From NCBI GenBank assembly GCA_020747065.1, contig JAGMVK010000024.1, positions 372,001-436,000 on the forward strand: DNA of 64,000 bases, given 5' to 3'. This stretch comes from Cadophora sp. MPI-SDFR-AT-0126. Lineage: Eukaryota; Ascomycota; Leotiomycetes; Helotiales; Ploettnerulaceae. Made by a program: the position numbers and the translations under genes. The notes beneath the pieces are model-generated. The model did no database searches and was not told where the DNA came from. It worked only from the letters and a program-made list of their open reading frames with translations. Below are positions 1 to 13,008 of the stretch, piece after piece; position 1 is the stretch's first letter; each line of letters opens with the position of its first letter.

Positions 1-1459
1 ATAAGTCAATAACTCTCTCTCCTTTTCCTTCCCCTCTACTCTCTTATACTTAATACTACTATAACAAATAATCTCAGTTATTTTAGTAGTATTAGTAATA
101 ATCTTTTCTTGGATTTAGCTTAGGGCTAAAATTAGACCCTATTTATATATTAATTAAAGATTATTCTAATCTTATTTAAGGAAAAATAAGTATATTTAGA
201 ATTAGATCTTTATTTTAAATAGAAATAATTATAAGTAAAACTTATAATAAAAGAAAAAGATAAAAAAAAAAGGGAGTAATCTATAGCTTATTATATAACT
301 AGATCCGTAATAGCTTAGTAAAGAATACGGGTTTTTTTTAATAATTCCAATTGCAGCTTATCCTATATTTTAGGAATATTAATAATAGTAATACGCAATT
401 TAGCATTAATCTTTTAAAAAGTAGAAATAATACTTTTATTATTTTTAGTAGTAATAGTAAAAAAGAGTTTATAATATTCCTTAGTTATATAGTATAGAAT
501 TTAGTATAAAAATTAGTATTTTAGCTTATCTGAATTATAATTAGATTATATTTATAATAATTAAGATTTAGGAAAAAGAAATGGAAAATACTTACGAGAT
601 TATACTTTTCTACTTACTTTTTATAGTACGTATACTTCTTACTTTTAGTACTATTAAACTCGCAAATATAGTTTAATTCCGTAGTAAGTAAGTAGATATA
701 TTAAATATAATACTTATAGTAGGCGGACTTAAGGGTATTAATAGGGGTTAAAGTAAGTATTATTTATATTAATACACTAAATTAATTCCAAATTATTACT
801 AAATTACTAGGAATTCAGAATTTAATTTATTCTTAAATTACTTATTTTATTTAATATAGATTATTAAAATATATTAGTAATATATATAAATCAATAAATT
901 TCTATATATAAGATTTACTTATAAAGCTTGAAGTTATAATTATTTAAAGAAGAAAGTCAGAATTTTAAAGATCTGTATTATTAAGTACTATAATATACAT
1001 AATAGTAAGTAATTATAGTCCTACTAGACTTAGTTTAAACATCTTTTGAACGGCTTTATAATTAAATTATTACCTTACTTATTATTATTATTATTATTAA
1101 TTAGCACTACTGAATTAATACTTTTTCCGGAATTTTTTTACTAAAGTTATATATTTTTATTATTTTATACAACGATAATTCTATATAGAAATATAATTTA
1201 GAGCTTAGGGGCAAGTTTTTTTATAGGAGGGAGGTAATGTAATATTGAAGTAACGGAAGTATTAGAAATAAAAGTACTTAGATTTAGTTAGAATATTATT
1301 GAACAGAAGCTGGACTAGATTCATGTATATATAGGACTACTTCCCCTGTAAGGGTTCCTTACTTTCTTATTTTTTTTATACTAGACTTATAATATTATTA
1401 TTTACCTACCCTCTTACTCCTATACTTGATACTGCACTTAGTAATATTGCGTTGTTATA
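1..1459 (+). mobile_element. 3' end of a RIP-mutated Ty3/Gypsy chromovirus (copy E), cut by the window edge
   Basis: Bases 1-1237 are the reverse complement of roughly 5464-6705 in the complete copy A, and 1238-1459 is its 222-bp LTR. A purine-rich stretch (ataggagggaggtaa) ends directly before the LTR, as expected of a polypurine tract, so this LTR is the 3' one and the element reads on the + strand. No open coding frame survives. Differences from copy A are mainly C/T and G/A transitions. The element faces copy A, with 3' LTRs pointing toward each other across about 3.8 kb. The 5' part lies outside the window. Confidence 0.85.
1238..1459 (+). repeat. 3' LTR of chromovirus copy E (222 bp)
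   Basis: It starts TGTAATATTGAAG and ends GCGTTGTTATA. It aligns over its full length with the reverse complement of the LTRs at 5242-5463 and 12782-13003. The last 7 bp coincide with the apparent first 7 bp of the TRIM-like element, so that boundary is ambiguous. Confidence 0.85.
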
Positions 1460-1604
1460 AATAGGTTATAATTTGTAATATAATATATATAGTCAAATAG
1501 GAGTTTCAAGCTCGTTCTTGAAATTATACTCTTTTTGATATATTAGTCGAGTAGTAAAACCTATTCCTATAACTCCGGCGTCGGCTAATCACTAGTTCGT
1601 AATA
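1453..1604 (+). repeat. left terminal repeat of the TRIM-like element
   Basis: This 152-bp direct repeat matches 1922-2073 with transitions only. It carries more TpA than the right copy, so it looks the more heavily RIP-mutated of the two. Confidence 0.7.
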
Positions 1605-1921
1605 TAATTTCAAGAACCCTAGTTTATACGACTCTGAGTTTTAGCTAAGAGATTAAGCGAGGGCGATACAAGCTGAAACCGATAAGGATTCTAAGTATAC
1701 GTGATTTTATTAAGCTAATTACTAACGATATATTATCATATGTCAAGGATTCTCAGCTAGTAGCGAATAAGATAATTCTACGCGGAGATACTCCGGCCGA
1801 CTTTACTAAGCTAATAGGAGTCTGTAAGCCGATTATATCGTGTAAATCTAAGCGAGGTTATAGTAACTATTATTAGCTTGCTTCGGCGACACCTCTACCT
1901 ACGGGTTTTCTTCGGGGGTGA

Positions 1922-2073
1922 TATTACGAATAGGTTATAATTCGTAATATAATATATATAGTCGAATAGGAGTTTCGAGCTTGTTCTTGAAATTATACCC
2001 TTTTTAGTATATTAGCCGAGTAGTAAAACCTATTCCTACAACTCCGGCGCCGGCTAATCACCGGTTCGTAACA
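1922..2073 (+). repeat. right terminal repeat of the TRIM-like element
   Basis: This 152-bp direct repeat partners 1453-1604 and keeps more GC (for example CCGGCGCCGG near its end). Confidence 0.7.
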
Positions 2074-4949
2074 ATCACGTATAATTAAAGATATTTACTA
2101 GTATAAGTAAGATATTATTTAAAGTTAAGAACGAAGCTCTTATCTAATAGTAAACGTATTAGTCTTATATAAAACCTTTGTATAAGTTAAATCTTTTAAG
2201 ATCTTAAGATCCTTAAGATACATTACGTAACCCTAGATCACGTGATCTTTTATCTTAACTCGTAGTATTAAGATTATATACTAAAGAGAAATAATTATAA
2301 TACTAGTAAGTTCTAAGATCGTATTAGCTTTTAAGAGCCTTATTCTTAAGAACCCTTTAGTTCCTAGGACTACGTTAGCTTTTAGAATAGTTTCGAACGT
2401 ACCGAAGTTCTATATAAATGAAGTAGTTTCCTAGGTAGTAGAGCTTCGTGCTCAAATTTATATAGTAGTTTGAAAAGAAGAGATTTGGTATAAATGATAA
2501 TTCAATTGTAGAAGAGATTTCTAGATTTATATAACTACTCTAGCTTATCACGTATATATTCGCTTAGATAACTTAATTAAGTAAATACAAGCTTAAACAA
2601 GCTTAAACCAGCCTTTACTAAATACAGTTACTTCCGGTAGTTTAAGACGTAAAGCTCGGAGCTTCGTATAGCTATTGTTTTAGCCTAGAAAAGTCGTGTA
2701 TCAGAAGCCTTGGATTCCATGGCTATAACCTATGGAAGTCGGAGCTCTGTATCAGGCGTACACGGCTCATATAAGCCTAAAATAGATTTTATTAAGCCTT
2801 AGGCGAGGTAATTGAGCTGTATACTTAATATAATCTTATACTTGCTTGGCCGATTGTTGTTTACGGGCTCTAAAGTAGTTAGTAGGGAAAAGGTCGTAAT
2901 TATATCTCTACCGCGTATAAGATCCTTTTCGCAATTATCGATTCTAGTACTTTTCCAAGAGTTACTAAGAGTGAGATCAGTTTCCAGGCTTTTGCAATTA
3001 TATTATCCTCTTTACTAGGCTTTTTAAGTAGTATGATCTCAGTATATCGCTAATAAGATAGCAGCGTTCCCTCTTTTAAAGACTCTTAAAATAATACTAA
3101 AGCACGATATTTAACCACTAATCAAATCTCTTTCTAGATTATTACGGGTAAACTATTATCCCCGAGTGCTTTTTATAATTTTATAATAAATAATTGCCTT
3201 TCTACTTTTTTTAATTATAATAGCAGGTATTACTATTAGTACTCTTTATAACCTAGTTTCTTTATTATTAATATTATTAAGTAAGAAAAAGAAAAACTTA
3301 AAGAGGAGTTCTTTTACTTACTTCTTATAATTAATTGTAATTGTTGATTACATTATATTACTTATTATAACGATCTAGAGTCTCTAGCGAGCCTTATACC
3401 GGTTATCCTAGGTTACTAGAAATTAGTAGTATTACAGCTAATTTCCGATATACCCGGATTACTAAGATAAGGTGAAGCCGAGACCTTATCTTTATATATT
3501 TAACTTTCTTCTTTTTATACTTTTTAAACTCCGTAGTTATTAATTTTAAGTTAATACTTAATATCGTTATATACTTCTTATACGTTAATATATAAAACGT
3601 CTCTTATATATAATTATCGTTCTTTAAAGCAAGCGTTATATTATTAATAACTCTTTCTATTATATCTGAGAAGATAATAAATATCTTATGTTCTCTTAAT
3701 CCTCTGTAAGTGGCTACGGCTTAGAAGCTCTAATATAGAGAAGACTTATACTAAGCTAAACGTAGTTTAATAAATAGTATTAAACTAACTTACTTTAGAA
3801 CTAAAGTTAACAGAGACTTTACTTCTTTTACTTTCTTTTGCCTCTCTTATTACTTTTTTTATAGCACGATAAACCCGTAGAAATTAATAACTCCTTTTTT
3901 TTAGAACTTTTCTTTTTATACAAATCGTTAAGTAAAGAGTTAGACTTATTACAACTAATCCCGCGATATTATTAGCTTTCTTATACTTCACTTTAAATAA
4001 CGATTCTCTAATCTTAAATATATCCCCGGATATTAACCTTAGTATTAAGATAGTTAAAGAGACTATAATAAGCGCTCTTAAGCTAATAATACGAAATTCT
4101 ACTAAGGAAAATACACTAAAATAATAGCTTTTAAATAAAGTCCGCTAGTGTAATACGAAACTGCTTTATTTATACTAATAAATAATAAAGCTCAGAGAGA
4201 TAATTATTAAGAAAACTCCTGTATTAAAGTCTATTACTTTAAAAGCTAGTCCTTTATATACCTTTATTAAAAACACACCTCGCCTTAATAAAGGAAAGTA
4301 ACGGGCATTTCCCTTCTTTAGCTCTAGTAGGTCACTTAATAATAATAATAATAATAGCAACGATTTTCGGTTATATTACAAGCTATCTCATCGTTCCTCC
4401 TTAGCCTCTGGATATATTAATATATCTTTAGCCTCTTATATTATAGTAGGGATCGGCCTCGGTACACTTTTATCACCTAACTTATGTACTTAGTATTATA
4501 CTTAAGCTAAGATCTCTCTAAGAGATTAGAAATAATAATAATAGCTCTTTTCCCTCTAATAGATTTTATACTTTTTTCTTTACTTAATAATTCGTACTCT
4601 TTAGATATATAATATCTTTTAATTTCGTCTATCTATTATTTCGTAAACCTTATACCTTATATATTATATATTTACTATTCTCTTATCATGTAGAGATTAG
4701 GGTCTTCCCCTCTATAGTATATTAAGATTATTAATATAATCTTAATAGTAGGCTTTCTAATTTATCTCGCTAGTTATTTATCTACTGCTCTAGAAGTAAA
4801 ACTCGGCGAAGCTAGATTACTTCTTATAGTAATCTTTAAAGTACTAGTATATATACTTATACCTCTCTTAGACGATAATACTAACGTATTCTATTCATAG
4901 AAGTAGCACTAATAAGAGAGACTATTCTTACTCTCTTATCTCCTAGGCG
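2074..4949. other. AT-rich, stop-riddled sequence with no recognisable gene
   Basis: Dominated by TpA and ApT, with stops in all frames. The few open stretches are short and compositionally like their surroundings. I recognise no family here. The lower-numbered part of the split DUF3435-like relic may extend into its right side, but I cannot follow the frame below about 4950. Confidence 0.5.
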
Positions 4950-5241
4950 CAAGTTAGTACTAGATAGTAACCTCTTATAAGCTATAACACTTCTTATTAC
5001 ATAACACGGGAATCGTTTATATAGAGTATAATAAGGTCTTAGAAGCGGAGATATCTTCTGGACTTCGCAGCGAGGTAGCAATCAGTAAAGTACAAGCGAG
5101 GTGATCGCGTTTAGAAACTATATAGCAGATAATACAATTAAAGTAACTGCGGTACTACTTACTCTAGTTATCTACCTTATATTAAGTAGTATATATTTGC
5201 TATTACGTCCTACGGTAGTTTACTAACTCTTTATTAATAAG
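4950..5241 (-). pseudogene. DUF3435/FluG-like gene relic, downstream part
   Basis: Read on the minus strand, this sequence continues the frame of the relic at 13009-13795 across the chromovirus. It contains NYRRT, then RDHLACTLL and SLRSPED, the kind of sequence I associate with the C-terminal half of fungal DUF3435/FluG-type proteins (pattern ..RDRLA..L....LRS..G..AL). Many TAA/TAG stops from presumed RIP interrupt it. It ends at the ATAAG target site at 5237-5241. The family name is from memory and is not verified. Confidence 0.5.
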
Positions 5242-5463
5242 TGTAACGACGCAATATTACTAAGTGCAGTATTAAGTATAGGAGTAAGAGGGTAGGTAAA
5301 TAGTAATATTATAGGTCTGGTATAAAGGAAATAAGAAGGTAAGGAGTCCTTACAGGGGGAGCGGTTTTATATATATATGAATCTAGTCCGGCTTTTATCC
5401 GGTAATATTCCGGCTAAACCTAAGTACCTCTATTTCTAGTACTTCCGTTACTTTAATATTACA
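5242..5463 (-). repeat. 3' LTR of chromovirus copy A
   Basis: 222 bp. On the + strand it starts TGTAACGACGCAATATTAC and ends CTTTAATATTACA. The polypurine-like tract is immediately to the right (minus strand AGGAGGGGGGTAA). Confidence 0.9.
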
Positions 5464-8400
5464 TTACCCCCCTCCTATAAAAGAGCTTACCCCTAAGCTC
5501 TAAATTATATTTCTATATAGAATTATTATTGTATAAAATAATAAAGATATATAGCTTTAGTAGGAAGATTTTGGAAAAAGTATTAATTTAGTAATATTAG
5601 TTAATAATAATAGTAGTAGTAAGTGAGGTAATAACTTAATTATAAAGTTGTTTAAAAGGCGTTTAAACTAGGTCTAGTGAGACTATAATTACTTACTATT
5701 ATGTATATTATAGTACTTAATAACGCAAATCTTTAGAATTCTAATTTTCTTTTTTAAATAATTATAACTTTAAGCTTTATAAGTAAATCTTATATATAGA
5801 AATTTATTAATTTATATATATTACTAATATATTTTAATAGTTTATATTAAATAAAATAAGTAATTTAAGAATAAATTAAGTTTTAAATTTCTAGTAGTTT
5901 AGTAGTAATTTAGAATTAATTTAGTATATTAATATAAATAATACTTACTCTAATCCCTATTAATACTTTTAAGTCCACTTACTATAAGTATTATATTTAA
6001 TATATTTACTTACTTACTACAGAACTAAACTATATTTATGAATTTAATAATATTAAAAATAAGAAGTATACGTATTACAAGAAGTAAGTAGAAAAGTACA
6101 ATTTCATAAGTATTCCCTATTTCCTTTTCCTAAATCCCAATTATTATAAATATAATTCAATTATAATCTAAATAAGCTAAAATACTAATTTTTATACTAG
6201 ATTCTATACTATATAATTAAAGAATATTACAAGTTTTTTCTTACTATTATTACTAAAAATAATAAAAGTATTATTTCTACTTTTTAAGAAATTAATACTG
6301 AATTACGTATTACTACCACTAATACCCCTAAAACATAGGATAAGTTATAATTAGAATTATTAAAGAAAACCTGTACTTTTTATTAAGCTATTATAGATCT
6401 AGTTGTATAATAAGCTATAAGTTATTCCCTTTTTTTTTATCTTTTTTTTCTATTATAAGTTTTACTTGTAACTATTTTTATTTAAAATAAAAATTTAGTT
6501 TTAAATATACTTATTTTTTTTTAAGTAAGATTAGAATAATCTTTAATTAATATATAAATAAGGTTTAGTTTTAGTCCTAAGCTAAATCCAAGAAAAGATT
6601 ATTACTAGTACTATTAAGGTAATTAAGATTATTTATCGTGGTAGTGTTAAGTATAAGAAAGTAAAGAAGGAGGAAGAGAAGGGAGAGTTATCGGCCTATT
6701 TCCGGGTAACTCGAAGTAATGAACGCCCTAATGGTACGAGAAAGGAAAAGGAGATTCTAAATAACTTAGAATAGGGGGAGAATAGGCCTTATTTTGGATT
6801 AGTTTTATTATTGATTCTTTATAACTATATCTTTATACCAGACTTCTTATACAAGAATAATCCCCTATAATAAAACTAGTAAAATATTCTAATTAAGGTA
6901 TAATTATAAGATCGCAGTATTAGTACTTTAAATTAAAGGGTATTTAAATAGTCTAAATTAAACCTTATTTTACTATCTTACTAATTAGTTTATTATTTTT
7001 TAAGTGATTATAGTCGCCTTTTCCATTTTCCTATATAGCTAATTATTTAGGTAGGTTTCGGGGTAATCCCGAAGTAGAAGAATTAACTTAGTAAAAATCT
7101 CTTAACTTATAAGGTAATCCTATTAAATTAAACGTATTATATCATGTAGTATTAGAATCATAGCCTACTTAATTAACTTAATACTTTAAGGTATTGTAAT
7201 ATAATTATAATATAAGAATTTTTTATACTTTTTATTCTTTTTGATCCTTAATTATCTTAGAGGGGTTTTAGGACTATTCCTAATTAAGTAAGGAGTTATT
7301 TAGGTCCTGAAACAATAGCTTAGGAGCAAATATATCATAAATATTTAATCTTACAAGTAATTAAAGTTAGTAAGAGTTCCTTATTTAATATAGAATTTCA
7401 AATAGCCCTTTTTATTAATTACTAAGCTTATGATTTAGTTAGTAGCTTTTAAGGTTCTTAGTAAATAGGTATACTTTATTACTTACTTGGAAATTAATAG
7501 GTCTGCAGTACTAGTTTATAGTCTTTACTATGCGATCTTGCGTAGTCTGCATATTTGATTTAGCTAATTCCCACGCCTCTTTTATATATTCTGCTATTAC
7601 TTTAATATTATAATAGTTAAGTCTTTTTAGAGAAGTAGTAGCTTTAAAAGAATTTTAATTTTAATTATTTCTTAAATTTAATCCGAATTTGAGTTAGTAT
7701 AAGACCATACTAATAAAAGTATAAAAAAGGGTTATTTAAGCTTAATCTATTAGTGGAATCAGTTTACTTTAATTATTCTAATAAAAGTTGATAAATAGCT
7801 GTAATTTTTAATTAATATACTTATTCATAATCTTTGTTTAGCTATCAATTTCCTTATAATATACTATAAAAAGCTTAACTTAGATACCAATAATTTGGCA
7901 AAACTCTTTTTAAAACAATAAGACAAATTGCAATTCTTAATTTAATATAATTAATTCTAGAGTATGTCTAAATTAGTAGATTTACTAAATAAAGAGTTTA
8001 GTAATACTGCGTGTATTAATATCTTAATAGTAAGGAATTATTACAGAATTCTTTTTTAAGTAATTGATAAATACTAGAATTCTATTGTAACTATACTTAT
8101 TTTTTAAGAAATCCTTATAATCTATATATAAATACTACATAGGATAATTTGGAATTAGTAATAGGTAAAGAAGGCCTTACTATTTAAAATACTTGAAGTA
8201 CGAGAATTAATAGATTTAGTAATTTCTTATATATTAATTGTAGTCCAAACTTATTCCGACCTAGTAGTACTTTAGGGCTAGGAATTAATATATCTTTAAT
8301 TCACTGGAATAAGTAATAGATAGTTAGTTATGCACTTCTTTGATTAATCTAGTACAAAGGAAAGTATTGTGTTATATATAGAATTAATTTTTAAAAAGTA

Positions 8401-11043
8401 AGAGTCTATTCTTAATTAAGTAATCTTTAAGTAAGGATTTTCATATATTAGTAAAGGTAGTATAAGTATCCTAATAAAGCTTTTTAATAAGATTAAAAGA
8501 ATCCAGGGGAGTATTTGAAGAAGCTTTTACTTTAATAGTGATTAATAGTAAGAAAGATACTACAATTATGGAAAAAATAAATTATTCCGCTAGCTTCAAA
8601 TTAATACAGGGATTAAGTCTTTCTAATACTAATAAGATTTGATTTCAATTATTTTTTTAGACCTATTTCTATACTTCTAAATCCTACTCTTAATAGCTTA
8701 AGATATTCGCTCTTTAATTATCTTTACTAAGAGTATATATAATTTAGAAATTAAAATTAAAAAGAAATTTTATTTAATAAACTTACTTAATAGTAAGTAC
8801 TTTAATAGTCATAAAGTACTTTAAAGAGTAATAGTTTAAATATACCTCAATTCTATTCTAAAGGAATATTAACTCTAAGTACTACTTGTAAAAGTTTTTT
8901 ACAATAGCGTACAGTTCTTTATTATAGATTTCCCAATTTAATTCATAACTATTAAGTATATACAAATAGAAACTAAGTAAGTACTATTATTTGTTATTAT
9001 ATTATTATAATACTACTTTAGTAATTACTTTATTAAAAGCATTTATTTCTAGCTTAGTAAGTAATTTCAGCTGGAAATAGTAAATTCGTTAAATTAATAG
9101 TAATTACTTTTGGAGCTTTTTAAACGTAACGTAATACTCTTCTATCTAATTCCAAACTACTATAAATTAAGTAAGCGCAAATAAAGATTTAGTAATGAGT
9201 CCAAAGTTGCATATAAATTATTAGTAAAAACCATAAAAACCTAAGTATAATTTAACAGCTATCACAATCTTGAAGCACTTCTAATTACGTAATAGTTCAA
9301 CGTTCTCTAGATCTACCTTAATACCCTTAGTAATTACTATATAACCTAAGTACTTAGTATAAGTAATATGAAATTTGCATTTTTTGATATTAGCTTGCAA
9401 TCTAGCTTTTATTAAATACTTTAGTACAGATTTTATGTAGACTTAGTATTCTTTTATAGATTTAAAGTAGATTAGAATATTATCCAAGTAAACTATATAG
9501 AAGTTATTTAGGTAATTAAGGAGTACATTGTTTATATAATATTAGTATATACTAGGTCTATTGTAAAGGCTAAATGATAGTACTTTATACTTATATAATC
9601 TGTATTTAGTCTAAAACATGATATACTTTTTAAAAGCTGGGTTTATGCGGATACGGTTAAAGGTAGCCTAAATATTTAATTTTATAAATATTTTTGTATT
9701 TAATACTTTAGTAAGGAACTTATTAATTTAGGAGATTAAATAAGCGTCTTTTTGTATAAGGGCATTTAGCTTGCAATAATTAATATAAAATCGCAGGCCT
9801 CTATTGGGCTTTTTAATAAAGAATATAGGTAATGCAAATAGACTTTAGCTTAATTTAATAAAACCCTTATTTAAATTCTCTAAGAGATATTCTTTTATTA
9901 CTTTAAGCTTCTTTATTAATTGATAGTAAAGAGAAGAGTAGGCGTTAAGTAGTGATCCCTTAAAATAAATTTTGTAATCGTAATATTAATAAGGTAAAAG
10001 AGTATTTATATCTTTCTTAGAAAATACTGACTTTAGATATTAGTACTATTTCGAAAGTCTTTTGAATATAAATTAAGTAGTGTTAGGATCTTTTAGTTTA
10101 TACTATTCTTATAAAATATAGTCTATCTTATAAATACTAGTTTAGAAGAATTTAGTATCTTTGCATTTTATATTAAAATAAAAGGTGTTTACGCTAATCT
10201 TATAAATAAATACAAATATAAGTAGTATCTTTAATAATTTATATTTTAATTTCTAAATTTATAAAGGTTCTTTACTTATAAGGAATAATATTAGGATTGG
10301 TTTAGGAATAACTTAGAGGAGATATTCTTTTAGTATTTAAATTATAAAGGAGAGATATTTTTATTATATTTTATTCTTTTGGATTACTAAATCTCTGCAG
10401 TTTATATTACTTTAGTAATCTTATTATAAAGAGAGTTATATATATGGAAAGAGTAAGACTAGTTTTCGAGATTATTATTTAATAGGCGAGTAATTAAATA
10501 ATTATAAAAATCAATTCTAATCTATTTGTAATTTAAGATAAAATTAATATATTTATTTAATACTTATTATTATATCTTACTTTCCTAGGTTAAGGATTAT
10601 AAAAGGATAGTTATATATGTATTAATTATTAATTGTTAAGTATAAATGTATATAATAGGTAGCGTAGCTTCTAATTAAGCTTTAAAAGCCACGAATTGGT
10701 ACCGTGTGCGGGAGGGGCTAAATCTTTACTTCTAACGCCCTTAAAAGATGTGTGAATATAGTCTGATTTATAAAGAGATAATTGTTTACTTTAGTATCTA
10801 TTAATACGAAGAGTGTAACTCTTAATCCATTTATACTAAGTATATAATTAATTATGAATTGCTTTTTTCCTATTAAAGAATTTAATTTAAGTTTTAATAG
10901 ATTATATTTGTATAGGCCTAAGAAAGAGTCTTTCCTTAAGCTTCTTTATTTTTTTATATTTAATCTTCCTTACTCTCTACTATTTCTTCAGTATTATTAT
11001 TAACTTTCTCCTTATTAAGGACCTAAACCTTAATTAATTTAGG

Positions 11044-11085
11044 ATAGTTTAATTTATAGTATTTAAACTTTTTATACTTATAATA
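11044..11085 (-). other. erased Gag zinc knuckle of copy A
   Basis: The minus-strand reading gives YYKYKKFKYYKLNY. Spacing is exactly that of a C-x2-C-x4-H-x4-C knuckle, but the three Cys and the His are all Tyr. Each change is a single transition (TGC/TGT to TAC/TAT, CAC/CAT to TAC/TAT), as RIP would produce. It marks the end of gag and fixes the element's coding direction. Confidence 0.7.
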
Positions 11086-12781
11086 CTTTACTTGCAAATT
11101 GCCAGAACTTTCTTAAGGTTTTTATATACTCTCCTAATGTAGTAGGGTAGGAGTTACGAAGGTCTGTAATATTAAGTAGTAGTAAAAAAGAATGTTAAAA
11201 GAAGAAGTAGGTTTAAGTACTAGTTAAGAAGTAAGTAGTTTAGAAGTTTTTTAAAAGAGGCCTGATTTAGCTACTCTTTTAAGAGAGTTTGATTTACAGA
11301 GGCTAATAAAAGACGGATTAAGTTGTGCATTTTGTTGCTTATTAGTATTAATTAAGATAAGATAAGTTATTATTACTGTATAATTATTTTATTATAAGCT
11401 TTTAATTAATATAGTAGTAGTATAAAATTAGGAAATAATTTTGAGTCATATAAAGAAGAACTATTTTGTACAGGCTACGTTTCCTTAGATTACAGTATTC
11501 TGGAATCTTATACAAAATTAAGTAAAGATTTTACGTACGTAGTCTAGTTCTTATATACTTATATTAAAGAACTTAGTATAAGCCTTATAGGCTTTATTTT
11601 TAATAAGAAAGTAGGTCTTTAGTAAAAAAATCATTTTTAGGATTATTTGGAATATATTAGTTTTAGATAGGTATTAAGACTTTAGGTAAGAGTAGGTTAA
11701 GCTAGTGATTAATTCTTATACTAAAACTTGCTATACTTAAGCATTTAGGTAAAGATTTATATTAATTTTTAATTAATCTTTAATTAAAGTTTTTTATTAC
11801 TTAAATATTAAGTTAGTTCTATTATTTAAGGGAGAGATCTTTTTTATAAGTTATATCTTAGGTCCCTAAAAGGCATCTGATTCTGCCCTAAATATGGTAA
11901 GGGGGGTATTTTCTAATTCAAATAGGGTACATTTACTCTAATTTATGAATTTATTTCTTTTTATTAATTGAATAATTAGTGGTAAGGTTCTAAGGGGAAT
12001 TAAGGTAGGATTAGTAGGGGATACTACTAGTGTAACTTAAGCGGAAATTAGTAATTACTTAATATAAGCTAAGGAGGCCTTTTAAGTATAATTTCAATTT
12101 TTTATAGATTAGATAATTCCTTTTAATATATTTAAGTTACTAAAGTCTTTCTTATCTTAGTTTACGCGACCTTTACCTTTATTACTTTAAGTCCTACAGT
12201 TAAAAAAGCTTTTAACTAGAGTTAAAGAGTTAAGAATATTATTAGTAGTTTTACTAGATAAACCTATTATATTAATAGTATCTATAATAGAAATAGAAAA
12301 AGATTTAGGCGTGATTTAAGTTAGTTCTGAAATAGGGGTTTTAGGAGTATTAAGGGGATATTTTGTAATTTTCTAGTAAGGAATATTAGTATTAGAATAG
12401 TTTTTATACGCTGCAATTCCATAAGTAATAGAAATTACGCAGTTACGTTCTAAAGAAAAATAAAGGTAGTTTAAGAGAGTTTTGTAAACTTAAGGGTTTT
12501 AGTAATAATAATTATAATACTTTAAATTTATTTATAGCGACTTCTGTGCGAAAAGGGTTATTTAGAGTCTTTATTAATAAAAATTACTTTACTTTAATTA
12601 TACTAATTTACGATAAGTAAAACCAAACCCTGGTTTATTAATTTATTTAAAAGATCTCTGAAATCCTAACTCTTCAAGGATAGTAATCAAGGGTAATTCG
12701 GATAAGAATTAATTAACTGTATCTTTTAGGTAATAGGATATTATATAAGCTATCCCTAGTAAGAGTAATCTTCTTATTTAA

Positions 12782-13003
12782 TATAATAATATAATATTAC
12801 TAAGTACAGTATTAAATATAGAAATAAGAGAATAGGCAAATAGTAATATTATAAGTCTAGTACAAAGAAAACAAAAAGGTAAGAAGCCCTTACAGAGGGA
12901 GCGGTCCTATATATACACGAATCTGGTCCGGCTTTCGTCCGGTAATATTCCGGCTAAACCTAAGTACCTCTATTTCCAGTACTTCCGTCACTTCAACGTT
13001 ACA
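12782..13003 (-). repeat. 5' LTR of chromovirus copy A
   Basis: 222 bp, followed by the right copy of ATAAG. Against the other LTR its first 19 bases show only G/A and C/T changes. The interior keeps more GC than the 3' LTR in places (CGGTCCTATATATACACG). Confidence 0.9.
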
Positions 13004-13008
13004 ATAAG

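Larger units (their letters stand above)
1453..2073 (+). mobile_element. TRIM-like miniature LTR element (621 bp)
   Basis: Two direct repeats of 152 bp (1453-1604 and 1922-2073) flank 317 bp of non-coding, less AT-rich sequence. The second copy starts TATTACGAATAGG and ends GGTTCGTAACA; the first starts TGTTATAAATAGG. Undoing transitions gives ends TGTTACGAA..TTCGTAACA, which are TG..CA and inverted. The two copies differ only by transitions. A purine-rich string (gggggtga) sits just before the right repeat, as in a polypurine tract. Size and layout match terminal-repeat retrotransposons in miniature. A target duplication was not found, and the left edge abuts or was invaded by copy E. Confidence 0.65.
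5242..13003 (-). mobile_element. complete Ty3/Gypsy chromovirus, copy A (7,762 bp, inactivated)
   Basis: Two 222-bp LTRs (5242-5463, 12782-13003) and the 5-bp duplication ATAAG (5237-5241, 13004-13008) define it. Reading on the minus strand from 13003, ghost domains appear in order. A zinc knuckle lies at 11044-11085. Reverse transcriptase includes KGFIKLS and KKPNRGLRF near 9780-9910 and YLDN (from YLDD) at 9481-9492. RNase H includes EIYNKELYAIV near 8900-8940. The integrase C-terminus includes IYDIFAPKLL near 7316-7350. A chromodomain-like end includes VGYDSNTT near 7150-7195. A purine tract precedes the 3' LTR. Every frame is broken, with W and Q codons turned to stops, so it cannot be autonomous. 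It inserted into the DUF3435-like relic. Confidence 0.9.

Noticed and set aside
2812..5081. Open frames of 60-70 codons in the AT-rich block (2812-3018, 4175-4360)
   Set aside because: They share the composition of surrounding repeat sequence, match no family I know, and are of the length expected by chance. Only the segment at 4950-5241 fits a larger relic.
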